Positions 7,731-15,628 of a DNA stretch of 64,000 nt are shown here, piece after piece. Source of the stretch: an uncultured Prevotella sp. (GTDB lineage Bacteria > Bacteroidota > Bacteroidia > Bacteroidales > Bacteroidaceae). The notes under the pieces were generated by a model, which was not told the origin of the DNA, did no database searches, and saw only the letters and a program-made list of their open reading frames with translations. A program made the translations under genes and the position numbers. The stretch's first letter is position 1. Every line of letters starts with the position of its first letter. The stretch is from assembly GCA_905233985.1 (NCBI GenBank), contig CAJOFA010000003.1, forward strand, positions 166,986-230,985. The letters are read 5' to 3'.

Positions 7731-8930
7731 ATGAAAAAATTACTTACCCTTGCGCTGCTCGCAATGATAGCAATAAACGCCAGCGCACAAGACGAGAAGA
7801 AGGCAGCCGACAACAAGCCCGTATTCACCGTGGTGAAGGAGCTGCCCATTACAAGTATCAAGGACCAGAACCGCTCAGGTACGTGCTGGAACTACTCCAC
7901 CCTCTCCTACTTCGAGTCGGAGATTCTGAAGAAGAGCGGCAAGACGTATGACCTCTGCGAGGCATTCGTTGCCAACAAGACATACATGGACCGTGCCATT
8001 CAGGTGGTGCGTCTGCATGGCGACTGCCAGTTTGCACAGGGTGGCTCTGCCTATGACGTGCTCTACGCTATACAGCACTACGGCATCTGTCCCGAGGACG
8101 CCATGCCTGCCCCGGGCTCTATGCAGGGTGACTCGCTGTTTAACTTCAACGAGTTCTTCTCTCTTCTGGAGCCTTACGTGAATGCTGTGGCAAGGAACAA
8201 GGCCAGCAAGATCTCGAACCAGTGGAAGCCCGGACTGCAGGGCATTCTCGATGCCTACCTCGGCAAGTGCCCCGAGACGTTCACTTACGAGGGCAAGACC
8301 TATACGCCGCAGTCGTTTGCTGCCTCTCTCGGCCTCGACTGGAACGACTATGTGAGCATCACCAGCTATACACACCATCCATTCTACACAGCCTTCCCTG
8401 TGGAGGTGCAGGACAACTGGCGCAACCCGCTGAGCTACAACCTGCCGATGGACGAGATGATGCGCATCATCGACAATGCCATTGCCGAGGGCTATACCGT
8501 AGCTTGGGGCGGTGACGTGTCGGAGGATGGCTTCACCCGTCAGGGACTGGCATATGCTGTTGACACCAAGGCTGCCGAGAGTATGCAGGGCAGCGACATG
8601 GCCCGCTGGCTGAAGCTCTCTTCCTCGAAGAAACGTGACATCCTTGACGAGATGGGCTGCAACGTACCTGAGCTGACTCCCACACAGGAGCGCCGTCAGG
8701 AGCGTTACGACAACTGGGAACTGACCGACGACCACGGTATGCTCATCTTCGGTATTGCCAAGGACCAGAACGGCAAGGAGTACTACATGGTCAAAAACTC
8801 ATGGGGTGAGAGCGGCAACTACAAAGGCATCTGGTACATGACCAAAGCCTTCATCGCCGACAACACGATGGACTACATTGTCAACAAGAACGCCATTCCC
8901 AAGGACATCCGCAAGAAGCTCGGCCTGTAA
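7731..8930 (+). CDS. pepC: Secreted aminopeptidase C (bleomycin hydrolase-like, family C1B)
   Basis: A 399-residue papain-fold cysteine aminopeptidase. Residues 1-20 are a signal peptide (MKKLLTLALLAMIAINASAQ), so it works in the periplasm or outside, unlike the cytoplasmic C1B enzymes of lactic acid bacteria. The catalytic Cys52 lies in NRSGTCWNYST, His335 in TDDHGM and Asn356 in VKNSWGE. It is shorter than classical bleomycin hydrolases (about 450 residues). It follows pepP, so both flanking genes are peptidases. Just upstream is a GC-rich palindromic repeat, and downstream a strong hairpin terminator with a 22-base-period repeat tract that overlaps the stop codon. Confidence 0.9.
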   Translation: MKKLLTLALLAMIAINASAQDEKKAADNKPVFTVVKELPITSIKDQNRSGTCWNYSTLSYFESEILKKSGKTYDLCEAFVANKTYMDRAIQVVRLHGDCQFAQGGSAYDVLYAIQHYGICPEDAMPAPGSMQGDSLFNFNEFFSLLEPYVNAVARNKASKISNQWKPGLQGILDAYLGKCPETFTYEGKTYTPQSFAASLGLDWNDYVSITSYTHHPFYTAFPVEVQDNWRNPLSYNLPMDEMMRIIDNAIAEGYTVAWGGDVSEDGFTRQGLAYAVDTKAAESMQGSDMARWLKLSSSKKRDILDEMGCNVPELTPTQERRQERYDNWELTDDHGMLIFGIAKDQNGKEYYMVKNSWGESGNYKGIWYMTKAFIADNTMDYIVNKNAIPKDIRKKLGL

Positions 8931-9027
8931 TAAATTTAGGCAGGACATTAACCTCCTTTTAGCAGGACATTAATACATTTTAGGCGGCACCTAACTCATG
9001 TTTTGGTGCCGCCTAAATTTTGACTTG
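8918..9027. repeat. Degenerate tandem array with 22-base period, locus A
   Basis: GCAGGACATTAA occurs at 8940-8951 and again at 8962-8973, exactly 22 bases apart, and the following T-rich part (CTTTTA, ATTTTAG) keeps the same phase. Weaker units in the same phase begin at 8918 (overlapping the pepC stop codon), 8984 and 9006; shared features are a GC-rich start, C at unit position 7, T at position 9, and a T-rich end. The last two units pair with each other to form the terminator. The two central units are certain; the outer ones are suggestive. Confidence 0.55.
8979..9024 (+). terminator. Rho-independent terminator after pepC
   Basis: A 13-base perfect stem (TTTAGGCGGCACC at 8979-8991 with its complement at 9005-9017) and a 13-base loop are followed by TTTTGAC. 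It separates pepC from recJ. Confidence 0.8.
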
Positions 9028-9126
9028 CTTAGAAATCATGCTTTGCATGAAAAAGAAAAAAGAGTGAAAAGATAGAATATCTGTTAATTTTTCGGGCAGA
9101 GTCATCGTTATATGGAGAATTATTAC

Positions 9127-9134
9127 TAACTTTG
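9127..9134 (+). promoter_or_regulatory. Probable -7 box for recJ-recQ
   Basis: TAACTTTG lies 41 bases before the recJ start. No good TTTG is seen at the -33 position, so this is a moderate call. Confidence 0.45.
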
Positions 9135-9175
9135 AAGGCCAAAGCGAGAAGAAAGAGAATAAAAACAACATATTA

Positions 9176-10903
9176 ATGAATTTCAAATGGAATTACGAAC
9201 CTCCTACACCCGAACGACAGCAAGCGGCTAAAGAACTGGCCGACAAGATCGGTATGAGCCCGATACTTGCCGACCTGCTGATTCAGCGCGGCATCAAGAC
9301 GGAGAGCGCAGCCAAGCGATTCTTCCGACCTATGCTCAGTGAGCTCATCGACCCCTTCCTGATGAATGACATGGACGTGGCGGTTGACCGACTCAATGAC
9401 GCTATGGGACGCAAAGAGCGTATCATGGTATATGGCGACTACGACGTCGACGGATGTACGGCGGTAGCTTTGGTTTACAAGTTCCTACAGCAGTTCTATT
9501 CCAACATCGAGTACTACATTCCCGACCGCTACGACGAGGGCTACGGAGTGAGCAAGAAAGGAATAGACCTTGCGAAGGCTAACGACGTGAAACTCATCAT
9601 TGTGCTCGACTGCGGCATCAAGGCAGTCGAGGAGATTGCCTATGCCCGGAGCATAGGCGTGGACTTCATTATCTGCGACCACCATGTGCCCGACGAGGTG
9701 CTGCCGCCGGCAGTGGCTATCCTCAACCCCAAGCGCGAGGACTCCACCTACCCGTTCAAGCACCTGTGCGGCTGCGGCGTGGGCTTTAAGTTCATGCAGG
9801 CATTCGCCAAGAACAACGGCATACCGTTCTCGCGACTCATCCCCCTACTCGACTTCTGCGCTGTATCCATCGCCGCCGACATCGTGCCCGTGACAGGCGA
9901 GAACCGCATTCTGGCCTTCCACGGACTCAAGCAGCTGAACCTGAATCCGTCAATGGGTCTGAAAGCCATCATCGAGATTTGCGGACTGACTGGTCGCGAG
10001 CTGACCATGAGTGACATCGTGTTCAAGATAGGTCCTCGCATCAATGCCAGCGGCCGTATGCAGAATGGCAAGGAAGCCGTTGACCTGTTGGTGGAGCGCG
10101 ACTTTACCCGTGCACTGGCTATGGCGAACCATGTCAACGAGTACAACGAGCAGCGCAAGGACATCGACAAGCAGATGACGGAGGAGGCCAACGAGATTGT
10201 GGCCCGACTGGAGAGCCAGCAGCACATGCAGAGCATCGTGCTCTACGACGAGAACTGGAAGAAAGGCGTGGTGGGCATCGTCGCCTCACGCCTGACGGAA
10301 ATGTACTTCCGTCCGACGGTGGTGCTGACCATCATTGACGGACTGGCCACAGGTTCTGCTCGTAGCGTGGCCGGTTTCGACGTTTACGACGCCATCAAGT
10401 CATGCCGTGACCTGCTGCTCAACTTCGGCGGTCACACCTATGCCGTAGGCTTGTCACTACGTCAGGAGAACATCCCCGAGTTCCGCAGACGCTTCCAGGA
10501 ATATGTCAGCCACCACATCCTGCCCGAACAGACACAGGCTCTGCTTGACATCGAGGAGGACGTGGACTTCCGCGACATCACAAAGAAACTGCTCAACGAC
10601 CTGAAGAAGTTTGCACCTCATGGTCCGGAGAATCCCAAGCCGCTCTTCATGACAAGCAACGTCTATGACTACGGCACCTCGAAGGTGGTGGGGCGCAACC
10701 AGGAGCATATCAAGCTCGAACTGGTGGACTCGAAGTCGAGCAATGTCATGAACGGCATCGCCTTCGGACAGAGTGACGCTGCACGCTACATCAAGTCAAA
10801 GCGGTCGTTTGACATCGTTTACACCATTGAGGAGAATGCCTATAAGCGTGGTGAGGTGCAGTTGCAGATAGAAGACATCAGTCCTTCGGAAACTGACAAT
10901 TGA
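9176..10903 (+). CDS. recJ: Single-stranded-DNA-specific exonuclease RecJ
   Basis: A 575-residue 5'-3' exonuclease on single-stranded DNA used in recombinational and mismatch repair. The DHH phosphoesterase domain carries VYGDYDVDGCTA near residue 85, VLDCGIKAVEE near 143 and IICDHHVPDE near 165. The DHHA1 half has GPRINASGRMQNGKEAVDLL and, later, GSARSVAGFDVYDAI with the GGH motif (NFGGHTYAVGL). The C-terminal 100 residues form the OB-type domain. recQ follows after 41 bases, a sensible pairing because RecQ unwinds and RecJ degrades the same substrates. The stretch between them has short near-repeats of TTGAGAAT type. Confidence 0.95.
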   Translation: MNFKWNYEPPTPERQQAAKELADKIGMSPILADLLIQRGIKTESAAKRFFRPMLSELIDPFLMNDMDVAVDRLNDAMGRKERIMVYGDYDVDGCTAVALVYKFLQQFYSNIEYYIPDRYDEGYGVSKKGIDLAKANDVKLIIVLDCGIKAVEEIAYARSIGVDFIICDHHVPDEVLPPAVAILNPKREDSTYPFKHLCGCGVGFKFMQAFAKNNGIPFSRLIPLLDFCAVSIAADIVPVTGENRILAFHGLKQLNLNPSMGLKAIIEICGLTGRELTMSDIVFKIGPRINASGRMQNGKEAVDLLVERDFTRALAMANHVNEYNEQRKDIDKQMTEEANEIVARLESQQHMQSIVLYDENWKKGVVGIVASRLTEMYFRPTVVLTIIDGLATGSARSVAGFDVYDAIKSCRDLLLNFGGHTYAVGLSLRQENIPEFRRRFQEYVSHHILPEQTQALLDIEEDVDFRDITKKLLNDLKKFAPHGPENPKPLFMTSNVYDYGTSKVVGRNQEHIKLELVDSKSSNVMNGIAFGQSDAARYIKSKRSFDIVYTIEENAYKRGEVQLQIEDISPSETDN

Positions 10904-10944
10904 GAATTAGAAATTGAGAATGATGATTACTTCTAAAGAGAGTA

Positions 10945-12903
10945 ATGCTACGGAATCAAACTTCTAAATTAATTCTCAAGCAATACTGGGGCTACGATGA
11001 CTTTCGCGGCATACAGCGTGAGATTATCGAGTCCATCAGTAGCGGACATGACACGTTAGGTCTCATGCCCACCGGTGGCGGCAAGAGCATTACCTTCCAG
11101 GTGCCGGCACTGGCGATGGAGGGTGTTTGTATCGTCATCACGCCGCTCATCGCCCTGATGAAGGACCAGGTGCAGCAGCTACGGCGACGTGGCATCATTG
11201 CCGACGCCATCTATTCCGGGCGTAGCCACAACGACATCATCCGCATACTCGAGAACTGCATCCTCGGCAACACGAAGCTGCTCTATGTGTCACCCGAACG
11301 CATCAGCACGTCGATATTTCAGGATAAGCTACGCCACATGAACGTGAGCTTCATCACCGTTGACGAAGCACATTGCATCTCACAATGGGGCTACGACTTC
11401 CGCCCTGCCTACCTCAACATTTCCGAGCTTCGCCGACTCAAACCCGACGCACCTGTACTCGCATTGACTGCCACCGCCACACCACAGGTGATGGAGGACA
11501 TCTGTGAGAAGCTAAAGACTCTCCCCCAGCCCCTCCCTGTGAAGGAGGGGGAAAATGACTCTCATGGAGGCTTTCGAATCTTTAAAATGTCCTTTGAGCG
11601 TAAGAACCTCACCTATGTGGTGCGCAAGACAGAGGACAAGCAGGCTGAGCTGCTGCATATCCTCAGCCACGTGAAGGGCTCGGCCATTGTCTATGTGCGC
11701 AACCGACAGCGGACCAAGGAGATTTCGGAGCTTCTCAACCTCAATCTCAATACTCCACTTTCCACCATCACCCCTCCACCCTCCACCTACTACCACGCCG
11801 GACTTGACCACGCCATGCGTGACGAGCATCAGCGGCAGTGGCAGAAGGACGAGCGGCGTATCGTCGTTGCTACCAACGCCTTCGGCATGGGCATTGACAA
11901 GCCCGATGTGCGAATCGTCATCCACTTCGACTGCCCCGACTCCGTGGAGGCATACTTTCAGGAGGCAGGACGTGCCGGGCGCGACGGGCAGCAGGCTTAT
12001 GCCGTACTGCTTTATAACAACAGCGACGCCACGAAACTACGCCGACGGGGCAACGACAACTTCCCCCCGCGCGCGTATATTAAAGATGTATATGAGCATC
12101 TCGCTTATTACCTTCAGGTGGCTACCGGCTCCGGCGAAGGAAGGCTGTTTGAGTTCTGCCTTGACGAATTCTGCCACCGCTTCCATTACTTTCCCGTTGC
12201 GGCCGATGCCGCATTGAGGATACTGGAACAGGCCGGCTACATCGAATATATAGAGGAACAGGACAATGCCGCACGTGTACTCTTCCTTCTGGATCGTGAC
12301 ACACTCTATCGGCTCAAGGGCAACACACCCGACGAGGAAAGCGTCATCACCTCCTTGCTGCGTCTCTATGGCGGACTATTCACCGACTACTGCTTCATTG
12401 ACGAGAGTCTTGTAGCAAGTCAGGCAGGGCTGACGCCCCCCATCACCTATCAGGTGCTCAAGCAACTCGCACACAAGCGCATCATTGATTTCATTCCACG
12501 TAAGCGCACACCTTACATCCGCTACATACGTCGCCGCGAGGCCGAGGAATTCATCCAGATACCAAGCACCGTTTACGAGGATCGGCTTGCCGTCTTCAAA
12601 CAGCGCATCGCGGCCATGCTCGACTATGCCACCAATGACCACGTCTGTCGCTCACGTCAGTTGCTGCATTATTTCGGTGAGACTGATACACACGACTGCG
12701 GAGGCTGTGACGTGTGCAAGGAACACCGCCACAACCCCTCGGCAGCCGATGCCATCCGCCAGCTATTAGCCGACGGCAAGCAGCATCACATCACAGAAGT
12801 GGGGAAACTGCCCTTCGACAGTAACGACATCGACGATGCACTCCGCCAACTCGTCAACGAAGCACACGTCGAGGTAAAAGACTGTTTTATTTACTCAAAG
12901 TAA
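10945..12903 (+). CDS. recQ: ATP-dependent DNA helicase RecQ, with two in-frame repeat insertions
   Basis: A 652-residue 3'-5' helicase. Helicase motifs are intact: Walker A in LMPTGGGKSITFQ, DEAHCISQWGYDFRP (motif II), ALTATATPQV (motif III), and QEAGRAGRDGQ (motif VI). The RQC region with zinc-binding cysteines (HDCGGCDVC) is present, but there is no HRDC domain after it, as in the shorter Bacteroidetes RecQ type. Two stretches do not belong to the family: about residues 191-205 come from a palindromic repeat (11517-11555), and about residues 265-282 are a Thr/Pro/Ser-rich piece (TPLSTITPPPS) inside motif-IV territory just before YYHAGL. Both keep the frame. The 3' end overlaps the convergent MaoC-like gene by 13 bases. 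Confidence 0.93.
   Translation: MLRNQTSKLILKQYWGYDDFRGIQREIIESISSGHDTLGLMPTGGGKSITFQVPALAMEGVCIVITPLIALMKDQVQQLRRRGIIADAIYSGRSHNDIIRILENCILGNTKLLYVSPERISTSIFQDKLRHMNVSFITVDEAHCISQWGYDFRPAYLNISELRRLKPDAPVLALTATATPQVMEDICEKLKTLPQPLPVKEGENDSHGGFRIFKMSFERKNLTYVVRKTEDKQAELLHILSHVKGSAIVYVRNRQRTKEISELLNLNLNTPLSTITPPPSTYYHAGLDHAMRDEHQRQWQKDERRIVVATNAFGMGIDKPDVRIVIHFDCPDSVEAYFQEAGRAGRDGQQAYAVLLYNNSDATKLRRRGNDNFPPRAYIKDVYEHLAYYLQVATGSGEGRLFEFCLDEFCHRFHYFPVAADAALRILEQAGYIEYIEEQDNAARVLFLLDRDTLYRLKGNTPDEESVITSLLRLYGGLFTDYCFIDESLVASQAGLTPPITYQVLKQLAHKRIIDFIPRKRTPYIRYIRRREAEEFIQIPSTVYEDRLAVFKQRIAAMLDYATNDHVCRSRQLLHYFGETDTHDCGGCDVCKEHRHNPSAADAIRQLLADGKQHHITEVGKLPFDSNDIDDALRQLVNEAHVEVKDCFIYSK
11517..11555. 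repeat. Dispersed GC-rich palindromic repeat inside recQ, copy 2
   Basis: GACTCTCCCCCAG leads into CCCCTCC (11530-11536), a seven-base loop, and GGAGGGG (11544-11550). It matches the reverse strand of the repeat at 7690-7726 in both flank and core. It is translated as part of LPQPLPVKEGEN within RecQ. Confidence 0.75.
11737..11790. repeat. Pyrimidine-rich short-repeat insertion inside recQ
   Basis: A CT-rich stretch with repeated CTCCAC, TTCCACC and CCTCCACC pieces interrupts recQ between the segment RTKEISELLNLN and YYHAGLDH. It encodes the Thr/Pro/Ser-rich insertion and has no stop codon in the recQ frame. Confidence 0.5.
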
Positions 12904-13349
12904 TACAGGAACGCCACGATGCCCTCAAGTGCGGGCTTGCGCTGTCCCTCTATTTCAATGCGAATCTTGATTTCCGCCTTACAGATGCCACGCAGGTTCT
13001 GAATGTTGTGCAGCGATGCCACCAGACGTACACGTGAGCCGGTGATGACAGGCTGGCCGAAACGCATCTGCTCAATGCCGTAGTTCACCAGCATCTTGAT
13101 GTTGTGAACCTCAATAATCTGGTTCCACAGATAAGGCAGCAGACTCACCGTCAGGTAGCCGTGAGCAATAGTACTCTTGTAAGGGCTCTCCTCCTTGGCT
13201 CGCTCCACGTCCACATGAATCCACTGGTGGTCGAGTGTGGCATCGGCAAAGAGATTGATACGTTCCTGGTTGACCTCCAACCAGTCAGAAACACCCAGTT
13301 CCTGTCCCAGATGGGAAGCAAATTCGTCGTAGCTGTTGATGACTAACAT
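12891..13349 (-). CDS. MaoC-like (hot-dog fold) dehydratase family protein
   Basis: A 152-residue single-hot-dog protein of the MaoC/(R)-specific enoyl-CoA hydratase group. The catalytic region has Asp and His in FADATLDHQWIHVD near residues 34-48, followed by the substrate-loop segment IAHGYLTVSLLPYLW. Such enzymes hydrate trans-2-enoyl-CoA or handle related acyl thioesters; the true substrate is unknown here. The ilvC gene lies 63 bases upstream on the same strand, but a hairpin between them probably ends the ilvC transcript. Its 3' end overlaps recQ by 13 bases. Confidence 0.82.
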   Translation of the reverse strand: MLVINSYDEFASHLGQELGVSDWLEVNQERINLFADATLDHQWIHVDVERAKEESPYKSTIAHGYLTVSLLPYLWNQIIEVHNIKMLVNYGIEQMRFGQPVITGSRVRLVASLHNIQNLRGICKAEIKIRIEIEGQRKPALEGIVAFLYYFE

Positions 13350-13362
13350 AATGATAACAATT

Positions 13363-13396
13363 AAAAATGAGTAATGAGCGGCTGCTCATTACTCAT
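13363..13396 (-). terminator. Hairpin terminator after ilvC
   Basis: A perfect 13-base stem (ATGAGTAATGAGC at 13367-13379, complement at 13384-13396) with a 4-base loop is followed on the minus strand by a TTTT run (13363-13366). It sits 16 bases after the ilvC stop. The sequence also has the look of a dispersed repeat. Confidence 0.6.
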
Positions 13397-13412
13397 AATT
13401 CATTTCTTACAA

Positions 13413-14462
13413 TTAATCTTCCTGATTCTCGGGACGCAGCTTGCGTACGGTCTCACCGGCACGCCACATTTCCTGATTACGCATAGCCTCCAGCTCCTTC
13501 TCCAAGCCGGCACGGTAGTCGGGCTTTGAGTTGGCGTCGATGGTAATCTGTGCCTCGTTACCCGTCTGCACCGAGTAGTAGAGCCACTCCATCACGGGCT
13601 TGATAGCATCGTGGAAACGGGGAGCCCAGTCCAATGCGCCACGCTGAGCGGTGGTCGAGCAGTTGGCATACATCCAGTCCATACCCTTGGCACCAAAGAG
13701 CGGGCCAAGGCTCTGGGTCAGCTCCTCAACGGTCTCGTTGAAAGCCTCAGAAGGAGTATGACCATGCTCACGCAGCACCTCATACTGTGCCAGCAGCAGA
13801 CCCTGGATAGCACCCATCAGCGAGCCGCGCTCACCGGTGAGGTCACTCGTTGCCTCACGCTGGAAGGTTGTCTCGAACAGATAACCGGCACCGATACCGA
13901 TACCGAAGGCCAGCGTCTTGTCCTTAGCCTTGCCCGTAGCATCCTGATAAATGGCGTAAGAGCAGTTCAGGCCACGACCCTCGCAGAACATCGTGCGGAG
14001 GCTGGTGCCGCTACCCTTAGGAGCTACCATGATGACATCGACGTCAGCGGGAGGAACAACACCCGTGCGGTCACTCCAGTTGATTGCGAAGCCGTGACTG
14101 TAGTACAGCGTCTTGCCGGGCTTCAGATATTTCTTGATGGTGGGCCACTGCTGAATCTGACCAGCGTCAGAGAGCAACATGCAGAGAATGGTACCCTTCT
14201 CGGCTGCCTCCTCGATGCTGAAGAGCGTCTTGCCCGGCACCCATCCGTCGGCAACAGCCTTCTCGTAGGTCTTGCCCTGACGCTGTCCAACGATGACGTT
14301 AAATCCATTGTCGCGCAGGTTACAAGCCTGTCCAGGGCCCTGCACACCATAACCGATGACGGCAATGACCTCATCCTTTAATACTTCACGTGCTTTCTCC
14401 AAAGAGAACTCCTTGCTGGTGACCACAGTTTCAATCACGCCACCAAAATTCATTTGTGCCAT
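13413..14462 (-). CDS. ilvC: Ketol-acid reductoisomerase
   Basis: A 349-residue NADPH-dependent enzyme that converts 2-acetolactate and 2-aceto-2-hydroxybutyrate to the dihydroxy acids on the way to valine, leucine and isoleucine. The Rossmann loop is visible (GYGVQGPGQACNLRDNG near residues 38-54, then VIVGQRQGKTYEKA). Metal-binding acidic residues lie in the C-terminal knot (GERGSLMGAIQGLL, EAFNETVEELTQSL). It stands alone here, away from ilvD, ilvB and leu genes. A leader of about 150 bases with two related stem-like segments precedes it and may regulate it. Confidence 0.95.
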   Translation of the reverse strand: MAQMNFGGVIETVVTSKEFSLEKAREVLKDEVIAVIGYGVQGPGQACNLRDNGFNVIVGQRQGKTYEKAVADGWVPGKTLFSIEEAAEKGTILCMLLSDAGQIQQWPTIKKYLKPGKTLYYSHGFAINWSDRTGVVPPADVDVIMVAPKGSGTSLRTMFCEGRGLNCSYAIYQDATGKAKDKTLAFGIGIGAGYLFETTFQREATSDLTGERGSLMGAIQGLLLAQYEVLREHGHTPSEAFNETVEELTQSLGPLFGAKGMDWMYANCSTTAQRGALDWAPRFHDAIKPVMEWLYYSVQTGNEAQITIDANSKPDYRAGLEKELEAMRNQEMWRAGETVRKLRPENQED

Positions 14463-14624
14463 AATGCAATTGTTGTTTTAAATGTTTAACTTATCCATTG
14501 GAGCCTTACCCGCCCTACACGAGAGCAGGACGCTTGGTGCTTACCACCGTCTTTTTTCAGGCCTCCCTCCCACCCTTCACGAGGGTACGACTATGGGTTA
14601 ACTAAAAATACGGGTGCAAAGATA
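14463..14624 (-). promoter_or_regulatory. ilvC promoter box and long structured leader
   Basis: TATCTTTG on the minus strand (14617-14624) would start a transcript near 14611, giving a leader of about 150 bases. In it, the motif CTCGTG-A/T-AGGG-T/C-GGG occurs twice in the same direction (about 14560-14583 and 14500-14523), 60 bases apart, with a small GGTG/CACC hairpin between them. A branched-chain attenuator or riboregulator is possible; no convincing leader peptide rich in Ile, Leu or Val was found. Confidence 0.4.
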
Positions 14625-14681
14625 GTGCAAAATTTCGATTTAGCGAAGAGAAAGCGAATTTATTTGCTTTCTTGAGCGTGA

Positions 14682-15242
14682 TTATCTCATGGCGAAGTAG
14701 TTGGCGTTCATGTCGGCAACAGCCTCCTGCACCTGCATCAGTCCAGCCTCGTCGGGGCTGACGGTCAGCGTCTGTCCGTTCTGCAGGTAAGCCTCAATGG
14801 TGCCGTCCTCGTTGAAACGGAAGATATCGATAACCTTGCCGTCCTGCTTCATTGACCATGAATCGTTCTGTGCATCGTGAGTGAACAGCGTCACCTCACC
14901 AGTGGGAGCCTTCACCTCATAACCGTCCTTCAGCACCTTCACGGCATAGTAGCGTCCGTCGCGGCCCTGCATTTCAAAGGTGTCGCCGACACTGGCTGAC
15001 ATCGGATTGTTGCCACTCCAGAACTCGATGGTGTTCAGCACCAGCGCGTCAACCACGCAGCATACGGGGGCGCAGATAGGCTGGAGAATCAGACCAACGA
15101 TACCGTTGACATACTTGTTGCTTGTCATGTTGCACTGCCACTTTTCATACTTGTTGAAGAGGCTGAACGAACCGATGCAGGAAGTGCAAAGCAGCGTACC
15201 CGCGAGTAGCACGACGGCTACCATAATCTTGTTTCTTTTCAT
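14682..15242 (-). CDS. DUF3332 lipoprotein
   Basis: A 186-residue protein of the DUF3332 family. The start at 15242 gives a lipoprotein signal (basic MKRNK, hydrophobic core, then LLCTSC with Cys as the lipidated residue). The family core follows: FNKYEKWQCNMTSNKYVNG, a hydrophobic segment with CAPVCCVVDALVLNTIEFW, and then a beta-rich region (GDTFEMQGRDGRYYAVKVL) to the end. The function is unknown. The gene is monocistronic; a TACTTTTG box lies at 15299-15306 on its strand and the 22-base-period array lies further upstream. Confidence 0.8.
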   Translation of the reverse strand: MKRNKIMVAVVLLAGTLLCTSCIGSFSLFNKYEKWQCNMTSNKYVNGIVGLILQPICAPVCCVVDALVLNTIEFWSGNNPMSASVGDTFEMQGRDGRYYAVKVLKDGYEVKAPTGEVTLFTHDAQNDSWSMKQDGKVIDIFRFNEDGTIEAYLQNGQTLTVSPDEAGLMQVQEAVADMNANYFAMR

Positions 15243-15298
15243 GTTGTTTTTGTTAATGATTAAATATACGTGTTGATAATGAATTGCGAAATCTTTGG

Positions 15299-15306
15299 CA
15301 AAAGTA
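15299..15306 (-). promoter_or_regulatory. Probable -7 box for the DUF3332 lipoprotein gene
   Basis: TACTTTTG on the minus strand, 57 bases before the start codon. No good -33 element is seen. Confidence 0.4.
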
Positions 15307-15386
15307 ATCATTTTCGGTGAAATACGATTATATTTCCCCCATTTTTTTGCCCGCCACGCAAAAAATGATGCATCAGGGTATCGTGG

Positions 15387-15606
15387 ACAAAGATGGTAGT
15401 TCGCCCAAACTATATGTTTAAATGTTGGTTGCTGTCAGAGAGTGCCTATGAGACAGGGAGAAAGTGCCATACAAACAGGGAGTTTCTATAGGACAAACTA
15501 GGAGAAAGTCTAGGACAAACTGGTGAACGGGCGGGCGCTCCAAATAAAAAGGGCGCCCGCTCCAATATCTTGGGGCGGACGCTCCAATTGTTTGGGGCGA
15601 GCGGCC
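15387..15606. repeat. Degenerate tandem array with 22-base period, locus B
   Basis: In the 386-base gap between the DUF3332 and HU-like genes, related words recur at exact 22-base steps. CGCTCCAA starts at 15536, 15558 and 15580, with the variant CGGCCAAA at 15602. AGGACAAACT starts at 15490 and 15512. ACAGGGAG starts at 15453 and 15475 with ACTAGGAG at 15497. These series share one phase, so units can be drawn at 15453, 15475, 15497, 15519, 15541, 15563 and 15585, with weaker units at 15387, 15409 and 15431. Sequence drifts along the array from AG-rich to GC-rich units. There are no constant repeats with variable spacers, so it is not a CRISPR array. Confidence 0.75.
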
Positions 15607-15628
15607 AAATCCTTGTTCCTAACGAGAA

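Noticed and set aside
14463..14510. Leader peptide attenuator for ilvC (short frame MDKLNI)
   Set aside because: Six codons with one Leu and one Ile are not a convincing run of regulatory codons, and no terminator-antiterminator pair could be drawn with confidence.
15387..15606. CRISPR array
   Set aside because: The period is exactly 22 bases with no separation into constant repeats and unique spacers, the units drift, and no cas gene is present.
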